Source: Cunninghamia lanceolata (Eukaryota > Streptophyta > Pinopsida > Cupressales > Cupressaceae). From it: DNA of 64,000 nucleotides. Below, piece after piece: positions 33,440 through 45,020 of the stretch (its first letter is position 1; the number at the start of each line of letters is the position of its first letter). The stretch spans positions 17,130,001-17,194,000 of the forward strand of contig BSBN01000187.1 of NCBI GenBank assembly GCA_027924645.1, read 5' to 3'. The notes below the pieces were generated by a model. That model saw only the letters and a program-made list of their open reading frames with translations. It did no database searches and was not told the origin of the DNA. The translations under genes and the position numbers were made by a program.

Positions 33440-35584
33440 CCATTACTTTATGCTTAAAAATTATGAAAATGCCAAATCTATCAAAGCTTTATTTGTTAAA
33501 CGCTTCTTGGGTTGAGAAGCACTAACAAATTAACTTATGCAATAATGAAGAGTTGTAACTATTGAAGTGAAAAAGTGTGACTCCCTCAAACTTAAGATAT
33601 AAAAGAAAGAACATTTAATTCAAGGAAGATATCCCAAAACATTATTGAAGAACTCAATTAAGAATAGAACCCTAAGTGATTTTATGAGTAAATTAAATTA
33701 GGTTCTCAAGAATAATGATGATGCGAGAAAGGATGAAACTCCAAATACAAAAAGTGTGACCCTTCAAATGTAGGGCTTCCTTAACAATAAGATATAAAAA
33801 TAAATCTAATATTCACTTCAAAGGTAAAGTATTATTCTTGAAAAAGGCAGCCAAGAAGAGTAGTGACTCCTTTAAGAAATAGATATAAGGATAAATCAAT
33901 TCGTTGACATTTAATAAGTAATCCTCGTGCTCACCTATTCTTCAAGAAATCAAGCAATCAAAACATCCAAAAATAATTACCCTCTTCACACTAACACTTA
34001 TTAGGTCTTCTAAGTTGCATGCATTAATGGCTAGTTAGCTCCAGGGACAAAAAGAATTAGGGAATCTTGAAAATAACAAAAGAAGAAAAAAATGATTAAG
34101 AGATAAAGCACAGTTATATTTTGAATCATCTCCCTCAAAAGGGGAATCATTGTGAAAGGGGAAGCCCAAATGTGCATATTGCAAGAAATCAATGCATGAT
34201 GAACATCAATGTTATGCAAAATAGTTGATGATTTGAAACATCTTCTAATGAAGAACAATATCAAATTGATTTCAACTATACTAGGGGGGCCATCTTCTTA
34301 TTCTTTAAAGCCAGATAGATAGAAGGGGAAAGCACTTGTTGTTGCAAATTCTAAGTTAGGGAGATGGATCCTTGATTTTGGATCTTTGAGTATGTTTTCT
34401 TCATGCGAGACTTGTTCTATACCACATATCTTGATGGGTAACAACACATATATGTGTGTTTTTGGGAGAGGGATTGTTGACATGGGTGAGGGATCCTTCA
34501 ATGATTCCTTTGTGTACCTTTATTGTTAACTAATCTCTTTTTTATCTATCAAATCACACCTAGTGGGACATGGAATAATGTTGAGTTAACACCAGATTCT
34601 ACATTCATTCAAGATTTGCAAAGTAGTGATATTATTGTAGTTGGAGAGGTGAATGATTGATCTAGATTGTACACCTCACATTTTGCTCTTGACATGCTTT
34701 CGGCTAATGTTCACACTCACGCATCTAGTGTGGATAATTTTAGGAGATACAATATGGTCACATAAACTTTGGTATCCTTTCATCAACTAGGGTTCTAGAG
34801 ATACATGTTGATATTTCATCTCCTTCATCTCTTGTTGCTTCTTTTGAGTCTAGTGTTGCTACATCCATGGCTTCCAATGAATCTTTGTAGTAGGATCATA
34901 TTCATAATTTTCTAGAGACAACTTGTTGAGATGAGTACTTGGTAGATCTTGCATGTTTGTTTTATGAGTCCCTTCTTGTAAATTTGAAGGACACTATCAA
35001 GGACATTCACATCTTCTTTGATGATAGTTCCATCACAATTGTTGTCACTTCATCTTTGGATCTTGTTCTACATCCATTTCCATAAGGTTTTGGATTGTCA
35101 CTTTCTTCACTTAGGCCTAGGACTCCTTAATTGATTGTGGCACCTCTCAACACTAACATGGCAACACCTAAGCAGCTTCCAAAGACATCACACATTTAAA
35201 GTTTTCTTCCCTCACATTCCTTTTCAAAATGGAAAGGTATCTTGCATACACCGTTGTGTTTATTTCTTCCTAAAGGAAAAAATGTTGTTCAACGTTCATG
35301 TATCATCTTCAACATTCACAATTGAGCATCTACCATTGGATCAAGAGATTACATCTTGAGAGGAGGCTTCACGGTATCTCTTTTTGTCTCTCTATTTTAG
35401 GGGGGCCTATCTTTATTTTCTTTGGGAAGGCTTCTTTCTAGGGAGGGTTTTCCATCATACGAGGTTTTATTCTTCCTGATTCCTTGAGGGACACATTTTG
35501 TACATAAGTACCTAACATGGCCATACATTTGTTAGGTCCATCCATCTATCTTTCCTACCCTCCCAAGCTACACTCATGGGGAAG
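33440..35584 (+). pseudogene. Gag knuckle, protease and C-terminal part of the plus-strand Copia-like element
   Basis: Probably the continuation of the gag broken at 27683. A CCHC knuckle CAYCKKSMHDEHQC is at 34171-34212. Next comes a retropepsin-like block (about 34360-34540): WILDFGS in place of the usual W-I-x-D-S-G-A, then ILMGNNTYMCVFGRG and FNDSFVY. After about 34560 it reads ELTPDSTFIQDLQSSDIIVVGEV, a pre-integrase-like segment, and then the element-specific C-terminal part ending near 35360. No integrase core, reverse transcriptase or RNase H is present. The last ~200 bp before LTR B are noncoding. Many stops. Confidence 0.65.
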
Positions 35585-35962
35585 TGTTGGTGCATTGTTT
35601 TTTTTCTTGCATTTAGTTAATTACTTTATTATATAATATGCATTAGAATATGATAAGCTTGCTTAGGTAGGTATCTACTTAGGTAGGTTTTATTTGCATC
35701 ATGTGACTTGTACTTCCTACCTTGGTGGAGATGTTGTGCACACGTGTCCTACATCTCCTATTGTCCCACATTGGTTGTATATTCACATCTCTTGGTGGTT
35801 TATCCTATACACACCCACTCGTAGCTCTCATTTGAGCAATCTAGAATCATTGTGTATTTGCATCTTTTGATATAATAGAATTATTCTCTAATTTTGGGTC
35901 TATTTATGCTTTCATTGAAGCTCCTTGATCATGGGTGGCTATCTCCATAGCCAAATTTTATA
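35585..35962 (+). repeat. LTR B (3' LTR of the plus-strand element)
   Basis: 378 bp, starts tgttggtgcattg, ends ccatagccaaatttta. Closely related to LTR A. Confidence 0.8.
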
Positions 35963-36337
35963 GTCAGTGCATTTTATTTTTGCATTCAGTTTATTACTTT
36001 ATTGCATCACATGTACCTAGAATAGGACATGTTTGCTTAGGTAGGCATCTACTTGGGTAGGTTGCATGTAACATGTACTTCCTTGTTTGGTGGAGATATA
36101 CTCACACATGTGACTATATCTCTTATTATCTCACACTGGTTGTACATTCACATCTCTTAGTGGAGTATCTCATATATACCTACTTACAACTCACTCTTGA
36201 GCATCCTTCTAATTACATTTGCATGCATATTGGAATTAGTCATTTTGCATTTCTACAATCTTTAGTTGTGCTTTTGCCATTACGGCTTGTTTGTGTCATC
36301 AAATTTTGGGAAGCTTTCCTCATCAACAAATCTTACA
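35963..36337 (+). repeat. LTR C, abutting LTR B
   Basis: 375 bp, clearly more diverged from A than B is, ending catcaacaaatcttaca and followed by its own PBS at 36338-36349 (tggtatcaaagc). There is no interior between B and C. Confidence 0.75.
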
Positions 36338-36349
36338 TGGTATCAAAGC
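36338..36349 (+). other. PBS after LTR C
   Basis: TGGTATCAAAGC. Only about 30 bp of interior remain before unrelated sequence begins near 36370. Confidence 0.7.
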
Positions 36350-36489
36350 ATTCTGTATTAGATCTTACAATAATGAATGGTTCATAAGGCACAACACTTG
36401 TTGAATGTTTTGCAAATGGGGTAGCAAGCTAAGTGGGCTTGATCTTGGGGGAAACTCCATGGTAAGCATGCTTGAGTTAGAGTAGTATT

Positions 36490-37726
36490 TGTAATGTCAC
36501 CTTTTTTGTTGTCCTTTATTTTTCAATCTATTCACAAGAATGACTACTAGACAGAGACATTAGTACCAATAAAATTCAATTTAGTAATAAAATAACTACA
36601 TCATAATAATAATGATCAAGAATATAACATAATTGGAGAGAGCATATATTCAATTGTGTTTCTTCATACTTTAATATACTTATACTTGATACGTCTTTTG
36701 CCTCACGATATACTTTGGGAATAGTTATAGTCGTGCCCGATCGTTAATCTAATCCAGCCCTAGTGAAGGATAGGTATATACTCGTTAAGGTGCTGGATAA
36801 CAATGCTCTACCGCCATAGGCCCAAGGGCTTCATTGCACACCCGTCAATTCCTCACCACTTGGCTCAAGGGCTTCATTGCACACCTGACAATTCCTCACC
36901 TACTTGAGGGTCACCTATCGTGTAAGCTTAACCAGTACTGTTCTCCACTGTCATAGGCCCAAAGGCTTCATTGCACACCCGATAATTCCTCACCACTTGG
37001 CTCAAGGGATTCATTGCACACCCGATAATTCCTCACTATTTGAGGGTCACCTACCATGTGAGAATCAATTAACAACTAATCCGCCCTTCCTTAACTACTC
37101 AACCGTCCTCATAGGGGTAATAGAAAAGATTAATGACGTGACACTATTCACTTATCCCTAGTATATGAAGGGCAAGACTAAGCATAGATAAATATAAGTT
37201 AGAAAGATCATACTGATTTGATGGTTTGCTCTCCTTAAAAAAGTATAGGTGATCTTGTAGATCACAATGATGATGCTTTACCTTCACAAGGCTGTCACAA
37301 TATTTAGAAATCCTTATGTAAGGATCTATATCAAATTTGGAAGGATTTCCACCTCTTTGGATGGCTCCTTATATGGCAATCTCTGCCTATATTATTTAGA
37401 TATTTTTGCCTTGCTACTATAAGGCTGTTATAATGCTTGATAGTAGATTGTATGAATGATGCTTGAAAGATATTTAATGATTGAACACTGCTGAGATGGT
37501 TGAATGATATGTAATTGAAGATGAGATGATATATTTATAGTATGTATTATTATTATTCACATTTGTTATTTATAAATATAATAATAATATATCTTGTTAA
37601 TTGTTTTAAATAAATATTATTTAAATATATTAAAGATATTTGATTTATAATATCATTCATTTCTTTAATTTGAATGAATAATACATAATCGATTCAATTA
37701 TAAATTACTAATACAGGGACATGACA
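36490..37726 (+). repeat. Solo LTR 3, 1237 bp
   Basis: Starts TGTAATGTCACC and ends GGGACATGACA. Flanks are GTATT (36485-36489) and ATATT (37727-37731), a 5-bp target duplication with one mismatch. The empty site is confirmed by unit B, where gtagcatt joins gggatggg directly. Plus orientation is inferred from likeness of its start to the minus-strand start of solo LTR 4. A TATA-like tatatttatag lies near 37530. Confidence 0.8.
36800..37065 (+). repeat. Tandem repeats in U3 of solo LTR 3
   Basis: Four copies of cttcattgcacac (about 36829, 36868, 36966, 37008), alternating with aattcctcac words, arranged as two ~140-bp superunits each ending in gagggtcacctaycrtgtgag-like sequence. Confidence 0.85.
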
Positions 37727-37976
37727 ATATTGGGATGAATAACCTTTTGAGAAGTTTCGATGCTTCACCCTTGTGAATGACACCTTGATTCAATGAGTGC
37801 TATGTGGACCATTCATGCTCATGATAAATGGGTTCTTGTGAACCACTACTTATGAAATATAGGTTAACAAGTCTGACTAAAAAACTACGTAGTTGAATCT
37901 TAATAAAATATCACATAACTTGACATGTTTGTGAAAAAGCACCACCTACTTGATAATGAACGAGTTAAGGAGATCT

Positions 37977-38290
37977 ATAATGAATGGTTCATAAGGCACA
38001 ACACTTGATGAAGGTTTTGCAAATGGGGCAGTAAGCTAAGGGGCTTGGTCTTGGGGGGAACTCCATGGTTAAGCGTGCTTGAGTTGGAGTAGCATTGGGA
38101 TGGGTGACCTCCTGTGAAGTCTTGATGCTCCACCCCCATGAGCATAAGCTAAATACAATGAACACTAAGTGGACTACTCATGCTCATGATAGATGGGTTA
38201 TTGTGAACCACTTTTCATCATATATGGGGCAATGAATTTGACTAAAAAGCTACGTAGTTGAATCTTGATAAAACATTACATAAAAAATCA
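37977..38290 (+). repeat. 5S-rRNA-derived unit B
   Basis: About 300 bp with the 5S-like part at roughly 38033-38140: gaactccatggttaagcgtg, cttgagttggagtagcatt and gggatgggtgacctcctgtg followed by aagtcttgatgct. These match the A box, intermediate element and C box regions of plant 5S rRNA. The unit runs from tgaatgg (37982) to ttaca (38283), so it could instead be an LTR of a Cassandra-type TRIM, which carries 5S sequence in its LTRs. I found no PBS between units A and B, which weakens that. Not an intact 5S gene: the first ~35 nt of 5S are unrecognisable. Confidence 0.75.
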
Positions 38291-39689
38291 ACTTCTTAAA
38301 AACTAACGTCTTTTCTAATTGGTATGGCTTTTTGAATGATTGTGTGAAAATTTTTACCACTAGGAGTAGCCACAAGAAACACTATAATAAAGTTATGGTC
38401 CCATGGAGTGGGGGTACCTAAAATTTTTTAGGGGGTACGTTGGGAAAATTTAAGAATTTTTAAGAATTAAGCGAGTGCCTTTTAATGATGTCACATACCT
38501 TAAAAAAAAAAATTCTAATTGATGAGAGAAATTTCCAACTCCATCTCTACACTAATGAGAAAATTTCTAACTCCACTTAAAAAAATCACTTAAAATTTAA
38601 GAACTAAAAAGTAGAATCTCCTATTTTTTTCAATAAAATTCCAATTTATTCTATAACAGTGTTTAATAAAACCTGCCAATTATAGATCCTCCCTACCAGG
38701 CTTGGAATTTGACGGTCACCCCTGCCTTCATATAAAATTTTTATGACGGTTTTATTATTTAACTACCTTTCAATTACGTTTTAAACAAAAAATAAATTGT
38801 CAAAAAAATGTTTGAGTGAATATTTTTTATATTAAAAAATGCAGGGTAAAAAAAAGAGCAACAATCAATCAAATTTTTTCTTTTAAAATTGATTTTGAAA
38901 AATAAAAAACAATATTTTTGTTTGTAATTTTTAAAATTTATTGAAGATAATGTTATAAACACTGTAAAAGAAAACATTATTTATATTTTTATAATGTAAA
39001 AAAACTTTTGCTTCGTAGTTTTTTTCTAAATTAGAAATTAGAAATAAATTATTCTATAGAGAAAGCAAAGATTATTTTCTAAATTGATTTTTAAAAATAG
39101 AAAACAATATAAAAATTTGTTTGTAATTTTCAAAATTTATTGAAACAAACATTCTAATTTAATATATATTCAAAATAAAGTTGATAAACATTGTAAAAGA
39201 AAACATTATAACAGAAAATATATATATTATAACTAAGAATACTATATTATATTTACTTATAATAAAATTTTATGTTTTACTAATAGTTTAAAGAGTCATA
39301 TATACAGTTAAATAAAAATTTACCAATAAATTTTAGAGTTGTAAAATACAGTCTAAAATGGCAAAAACGGCCAAATAGACCATCAAATTCCATCCCTACA
39401 TACTAAGGCTTCCTAATTATTACAGACATGCTATCCACTTGAGATAAAACTTATCTTTATTAGGTCAATGAATTTGACTCAAAAAAAACTATTCTTTATG
39501 CATTTTCTAAAGTAAATTATTTTAATTTTTAACTTAGTAGTGGTAGTTTTTTTTTTGTTTTTTTCAAGTTGACAGGCTTATCTTATCTGGTTGACAACCA
39601 AGTGGTTTTGAACGCCAATCAGTGTCAACTCCGAAGTCAAGTTATTCCCCTAACAAAATAACAAAAGAACAGTGAATTAGCGTCGGTCG
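38291..39689. other. AT-rich intergenic DNA upstream of the RRM gene
   Basis: No gene or boundary recognised. A mildly repeated stretch (38880-39200) contains attttcaaaatttattga twice in diverged form. Confidence 0.5.
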
Positions 39690-39929
39690 TATAAAAAGTA
39701 TTACAAACCTAGGGTTTAGTGTTGATAGGAGGTTTTAGGGTTTAAAAACTCTTACATCTCCAAAAACACCAGACCCTAGGTTTGCAATTTCTAAACGCAG
39801 GGTTTAGGGTTTAAAAATTACGTTTTCTAGGGTTTATGATTCCAATTATATATCTCTGGGGTTTAGAGTTTAAACTTTGGTCTGCACCACAAGTACAAAT
39901 TTTACTGGTTTGCAGCAGCGATCTGTATA
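39690..39929 (+). promoter_or_regulatory. Promoter and telo-box-rich leader of the RRM gene
   Basis: A TATA box (tataaaaag, 39690-39698) lies about 30 bp before a probable start region. Between it and the ATG at 39930 are five AGGGTTTA/GGGTTTAG words (about 39711, 39737, 39800, 39806, 39829, plus gggtttaga at 39860) and one reverse copy (accctagg). AAACCCTA telo boxes are known to be common in plant promoters of ribosome-biogenesis and translation genes, which fits the predicted nucleolar-type protein. Confidence 0.65.
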
Positions 39930-40853
39930 ATGGGCAAGAAGAATAAGCGATTTAAAGTAGAGCCTGTAGATGACGTTACCCTCAATGCCGAGCTGAAGAA
40001 GAAGAAGCAGAAGAAAGAGAAACAAGAAGCTGTTGGAGATCCTTATAATGAAGTTGAAAATGTACCAGTTAAAACAGAAGTTGAAGATGACGTTGCCCTC
40101 AATAGGGAGCTGAAGAAGCAGAAGAAAGAGAAACAAGCTGTTGGAGATCCTTGTAATGAAGTTAAAAATGTACGAGTCAAAATAGAAGTTGAAGATGACC
40201 GTGCCCTCAATACAGAGCTGAAGAAGAAGAAGCAGAAGAAAGAGAAACAAGAAGCTGTTGGAGATCCTTATAATGAAGTTGAAAATGAACGAGTTAAAAC
40301 AGAAGTTCAAGATGACGATGCCCTCAATACGGAGCTGAAGAGGAAGAAGAAGCAGAAGAAAGAGAATCACCAAGCTGTTGGAGATTCTTATAATGAAGTT
40401 AAAAATGGACCGGACTCAGCTGTTGCAAATACCTCCAATGGCCCCGGAAGTGAATCAGATAATGCTTCCAAGGGGGGTGTGAAGAAGAAGAAAAGGAAGA
40501 CGCATGAAAAAGAGAAAGAACTAGCTGATGAAAATGTAAAAGACCATGTTCTTGAACATGCTTCCAATGGGGGTGGGAAGAAGAAGAAAAAGAGGCAGGA
40601 AAAAGAGAAAGAAGTAGCTGATGAAAATGCAAAAAATGTTGAAAATGGTTCGAGTGGGACTGGGGATATAGTAAGAGAAGGTTTTGAAGCTGCAACGGAT
40701 AGTAAGACAATTGCTGTCAGTGGATTGCCTTTTGATATAAAGGAAAAGAAAGTATTCAACCATTTTAGAGATTTTGGTTTTATAACTCAGATTAGTATGT
40801 CCACCTTGTCAGAGGGGGAAAAAACCTCTGGGCTTGCGTTTGTGGAATTCGAG
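39930..40853 (+). CDS. First exon of a lysine-rich RRM protein, nucleolar type
   Basis: Intact 308 codons from ATG at 39930 to a donor site (GAG|GTTAGA) at 40853/40854, phase 0. The N-terminal ~165 residues are four tandem repeats of about 37-42 residues, each with an acidic start (EVEDDVALN), a lysine block (ELKKKKQKKEKQ) and AVGDPYNEV. Two shorter repeats follow: a GGVKKKKRK or GGGKKKKKRQ block with EKEKELADEN-type tails. Then an RRM begins: KTIAVSGLPFDIKEKKVF holds RNP2 (IAVSGL), and SGLAFVEFE holds most of RNP1. The exon ends inside RNP1, so the second half of the RRM lies in exon 2, which I did not find. Role: RNA binding, probably in the nucleolus. The basic/acidic repeats plus RRM resemble nucleolin-like proteins. 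No stops, so this is likely a working gene. Antisense frames over it are shadows. Confidence 0.85.
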
Positions 40854-43652
40854 GTTAGAACTTGCCTTTTTTTTTTCTTGCTTTATTTATTTTTAGTTAT
40901 GGATATGTTTTTGTGTGGGTCTCTATAGATGTCATGTACCAACATTGCATTTTAAAACATTAACTAAATCCTAGAAAAAAAATAGTATTGGATTTAGCTA
41001 AAAATGGTATCCATATTATCCCATAACATTCAGATGGCATTGAATAGAATTGCCAATTATCCATTTACCAGAAACACAATATAGTACATGTATGGTGTAA
41101 ACCAATATGATTAGAGTACACGTGAACTGGGCCTAGACTAAAGGGAATCTTCGTATTTACCAGTAGAGCTTGTGTCCAAAAACAAGTAGGGTGTATTGAG
41201 CCTTAAGTGCTTGCAGGACTGGGGTGATTCTACTTGCGATTTGGAGAAACCCCCAAGTTGTTGGCATCTATTTGAATGGCCGCTGCATGCTGCCTGCTAG
41301 AGATTGTCTGGGAAGGGGGAATTTAGCTTGTGTCTCTGGTAGCAATTCTGGATGGGCTTGTATCCTTGTGGTTTGCACTTCAGCCCCGAGTGCCACTAGA
41401 TACAATGGAGAAGTTCAGCTCTTAATTGCATAGGAACCTATAAACTCAATATTGATGTAGACCATAAAGTACAACAAAAATGCTGCCATTTGAGATTTAA
41501 GGAAGCCATTCATTTATTGCCCTAGAGGATGAAGGATTGTCTTCATTGAAGGAAAAAGTATACATCTATCAGACTTGAACACAAAATTTACCAAAGTACA
41601 AAAATAATCCACTGGGAACTTCCTGCACTAAGGTGTGCCAAATTAGCTTCAGACCCTGAAGTTTCTCAACTGTCAGGTTACTTTGCCCTTTTCTAAACGA
41701 TAATGAGTAATGCTGAAATTTGGAGCAATTCTAAACCTTTTCTCTGCAATCTGAGACATATGGACACAATACAACATTTAGCAAATTACCTCTTACCTCT
41801 CTCCCATGTTGGGAAGTGAAGTGCTTCTGACTGAAGCCATGTCATAGTGAAAGAAAAATTTTCAGAGTTTGAAGCAAAATGGGATTCCAAAATTAGAGCG
41901 AATGGGTATTTACAGATACAAACCCATGGGTGTAAAAGCAGAGACAAGTTAAATGTTTCCCCTGCCATCAGTGTTCACTAATTTTCTTGTATGCAACATT
42001 CAGGCATGCCTAATGTGAAGGCCCTCATAGAAACAGGAACAAATCACTTCGGTCCGCCCCTACTGATTTCTGACGTAAACTTTCCAGCAGCCTAGGAGAA
42101 AAGTGTGCGAAGAAGAGAATATTTTTCCTTCATGTTTCTTACCTGGGTCAGAATATCCTCTAGAAATGCTTCTAGTCAAACTTGAAATTAACTTTGAGCT
42201 GTTGTTCAAATATTGAATCTTGATTTGATCTTAAAGCAAGAGTAGTGACAGCATGAGATTCCTTATGATGTATTGACACCATTCCACTAAATACCACACA
42301 TAGGCTTCATCCAGAGGTGTTAACACTGTTCCATTAAATGCAGCATATATGTGTCTAACCCGATCAATGCACACTCTATTATTTTCTCTTGATAGACATG
42401 TATACAAAATATGCGAACACACAGAAGACGCCTAATTTTTTTTACTGTGCCCAAATGGGATTGAGGTTAAAGGAACTTAACAAGATGATGTCCTTGAGAA
42501 TGCTTCAAGGACTTTTGAAGATATTCTTTAATGAGAATTTGGTTCCATGGAATACAAACCAAGGTATCCATTCACTTGGTTCATGTGCAGATTTTTATGG
42601 CAGGGGTAGAGCCAGGATTGTCAACCAAGGCAGTATTCACTCAATTTGTGCCAAAATAAATCCAGATTTTATGCTCATTATTTAGGCTTGGTCTATGATA
42701 TGAAATGCAGATATACCATCAAGCCCGCATAGTTGTAACTTTGAAAGCCATTCTTAAGAAATTCCAAAGCCTTAGACAATTGTTAGAAAATAATTTGATC
42801 CTGTAAAAATGCAATGAGCTAGAATTTGAATAATCCATTGGCTAGATCCACACAATCAAGGGCTTTCAGAATTAAATTATCAAGTAAAAAGAGGCTTTCA
42901 AGCTGAAACTGAGATAATATTACACCTATGTTCCATGGGGATGCGTCCCCATCCCTGAAACTGGTGTCCTCATCCCCAGTGGTGTTTCTGAGATGGTGGG
43001 ACCACAGGGGATGTCCCCTGGTCATTCCCAGTTTTTTCTAGAATCTAAGAACATGCCCAAAATGGCACGATACATCAGGAAATGTCTGTGAGATGTTTGG
43101 CTGTCCCAGGGACAGATGGGGACATCTGAGATGTCCCTCGACTGTCCTGGGGACGTCCAGGCATCCCGGACGGTAAAAGTCTAAAGATCAATTTCGCCTG
43201 TAAAAATACTTGAGATTAATGTGTTTTCAGATATCTGCAAGCCATAATTTCTATTATAATGGTTTCATGAGGTTGACATTGTCATTGGCTGCATCTCTCT
43301 TTGTTGCAGCCCAAGTCACAGAGTTTGCCAGATTTCATCCAATAAATTTGAAATTTGGTGATTTCTAGCAGAACCCCTAAAAATTGTTAAAAATCACCAT
43401 TATATTCCTCCATATGGCCTCTTCGTCACATTGTTGCAATCATGGACTTGCTTGGCTCAGCCCAGATTGTCGGCCTCTGCCTCTTTGATCCTCTTTCACC
43501 TTCTCTGCATACCATGGACTTTATAACACCATGGCCCATTTAACACTTGGACAAACGTATCATTTATTTGGGAAGAGGGATGGAAATAGATTATAATATG
43601 TATTCATTATTCATGGTTTCGTGTCAAACTGTATGACTAGATGGGAGAAACC
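40854..43652. other. Probable intron / intergenic DNA
   Basis: Begins with the intron of the RRM gene. The next exon was not found here. A frame at 42389-42685 begins LIDMYTKYANTQK-like, reminiscent of a PPR repeat, but the similarity stops at once. Confidence 0.5.
42930..43175. repeat. GGGGACATCC / GGATGTCCCC palindrome-rich patch
   Basis: GC-rich patch with repeated and inverted words: gatgcgtccccatcc, ggggatgtcccc (perfect palindrome, 43008-43019), ggggacatc, gatgtccctc, ggggacgtcc. Unlike the AT-rich surroundings. Probably part of an unrecognised repeat. Confidence 0.6.
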
Positions 43653-43654
43653 TA

Positions 43655-44435
43655 AGTCACAAGGTTCGAGTTTGTGTTTGGCAACTATAAAATTCGGATG
43701 AAGCTCGGCGAGGGGAAAAAAATTTCGGCATTAAATTCGCCTATATAAATTTGATTTAAAAAAAAAAATATAAATAATATTACACAAAATTATAAAAATA
43801 CATATTATAAATAATTACAAAATAGTTATAAGTAATTACCAAAAAGCTATAAGTTATAGTTATAACTGAGTACAAAATAGTTATGAGTTTATTAGTACAT
43901 TTAAAAAAATAAAAAACAAAAATACATATTATATTATTATTTTATTTAAAAACAAAATAAAAATATAACTTTATTTACTTATAATTTATAAGTAATAAAT
44001 TTTATTTAAAATACATGTAAATAAAAATACATTAAATTTTATTTAAAAAAAAAAAACCTAAAATTAAAAAATCATGGCCAGAGGCCTTGCTGTGCACATT
44101 CCTGCCCGCAGCAGAGCTTGACGAGGAATGTTTGCCGCTGCCACTCAAATTTGCGTCTCCTTCAACACTTGCGATTCCTGTGCAATATTGTTTAGTTGCT
44201 GCCCAACCTACAGTCGTGGCTCGCTTCAGACACTCGCTGCTCAAGCAAACCGTGTGAAACCATGTCAGGAGTGGAAAAACGCAAAAAGCAACCCTAAATA
44301 TAAATATATTTTATTGAAAAAACCCGCCCTTCTGACCATACAAACTTAATGACGAATTTTGCCGGAATTTTTGGGCTGTTTAAAAGTTCTCCGAATTTCG
44401 CACTTCACATAAGAAATTCGGCGAACCCTGTGACT
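43655..44435. mobile_element. TIR element copy 1, 781 bp
   Basis: Ends agtcacaaggttcg and cgaaccctgtgact are inverted repeats of 14 bp with one mismatch, flanked by TA (43653-43654, 44436-44437). This fits a Tc1/mariner-type target duplication, but TIR and flank are not those of Stowaway. Centre AT-rich, with a GC-rich insert at about 44080-44280. No transposase. Non-autonomous. Confidence 0.65.
44080..44280. other. GC-rich segment inside TIR copy 1
   Basis: About 200 bp of coding-like composition in both directions within otherwise AT-rich element. Absent from copy 2. May be captured host DNA. I could not identify the source. Confidence 0.4.
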
Positions 44436-44437
44436 TA

Positions 44438-45018
44438 GATCTAAAACATTGACTCAAAAACGCTCACACAGTTTTCTACCAGAAGCACTCGAATTCATTT
44501 ACATGGACTGTAGAAATATCATGTCTATTAGTAATATACATATATTCAATTTTATACAACTAAAGGCATAGAACATAACATTAAAAATATTTATATCTCA
44601 GCAAGTGTAGATGAGTGCTAAAAATGGGGCATTGCCATGAAAAAGACCCAGGTTTAAAAATCAGGCACCACTGTGCGTTAACTCCAGAGCATTCATGCCC
44701 TAATCAATATGATCTTGCTCTTTGGATGAAAAAAGTGCACATTGCTGTGCCCAGGGATCAGGCCCCTGTTTGTGTGCTGGCAATTGTGGGAACTGAAAAC
44801 CTCACTCACCAATTAAAAAAAAACATTAAAAATATTTATTTACATATATTTTAGTTCACTATATTATTTCATTATATTATATATAATATTTGTGTCTTCA
44901 GCAAGTTAAATATCTATGTGAACAATTTTTTAAATGGTTTTTTTTGCAATTTTTGAGTGTCTTTTCAATAACCTAAACCAGATACAGCACTGGGTGGTGT
45001 GGCACCATATCCAAACAC
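44438..45018. other. Spacer between the two TIR elements
   Basis: No gene. A stretch near 44620-44720 has weak tRNA-like words (ccaggtttaaaaatc) but no clear A and B boxes. Confidence 0.4.
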
Positions 45019-45020
45019 TA

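Larger units (their letters stand above)
36378..37976 (+). repeat. 5S-rRNA-derived unit A, split by solo LTR 3
   Basis: Starts ataatgaatggttcataagg. The 5S-like part reads actccatggtaagcatgctt and gagttagagtagtatt (36453-36489), resuming after the insertion as gggatgaataacc (37732 on). The remainder (37745-37976) matches the tail of unit B, with tacgtagttgaatctt near the end. The insertion splits the region corresponding to the pol III internal promoter. Confidence 0.75.

Noticed and set aside
36800..37065. CRISPR-like short repeats with spacers
   Set aside because: The intervening sequence is itself repeated, and the array lies inside a solo LTR.
37977..38290. Functional 5S rRNA gene
   Set aside because: The 5' third of 5S is not recognisable and conserved bases are changed (cctgtgaagt for cctgggaagt).
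39870..40763. Leu/Phe/Ser-rich frames up to 167 codons on the minus strand
   Set aside because: Antisense shadows of the lysine-rich RRM exon; AAG codons reversed give Leu/Phe codons.
42389..42685. Frame starting like a PPR repeat (IDMYTKYAN)
   Set aside because: The likeness covers about ten residues and does not continue.
44615..44854. Possible SINE with tRNA-like words
   Set aside because: A B-box-like word is present, but no A box at the right distance.
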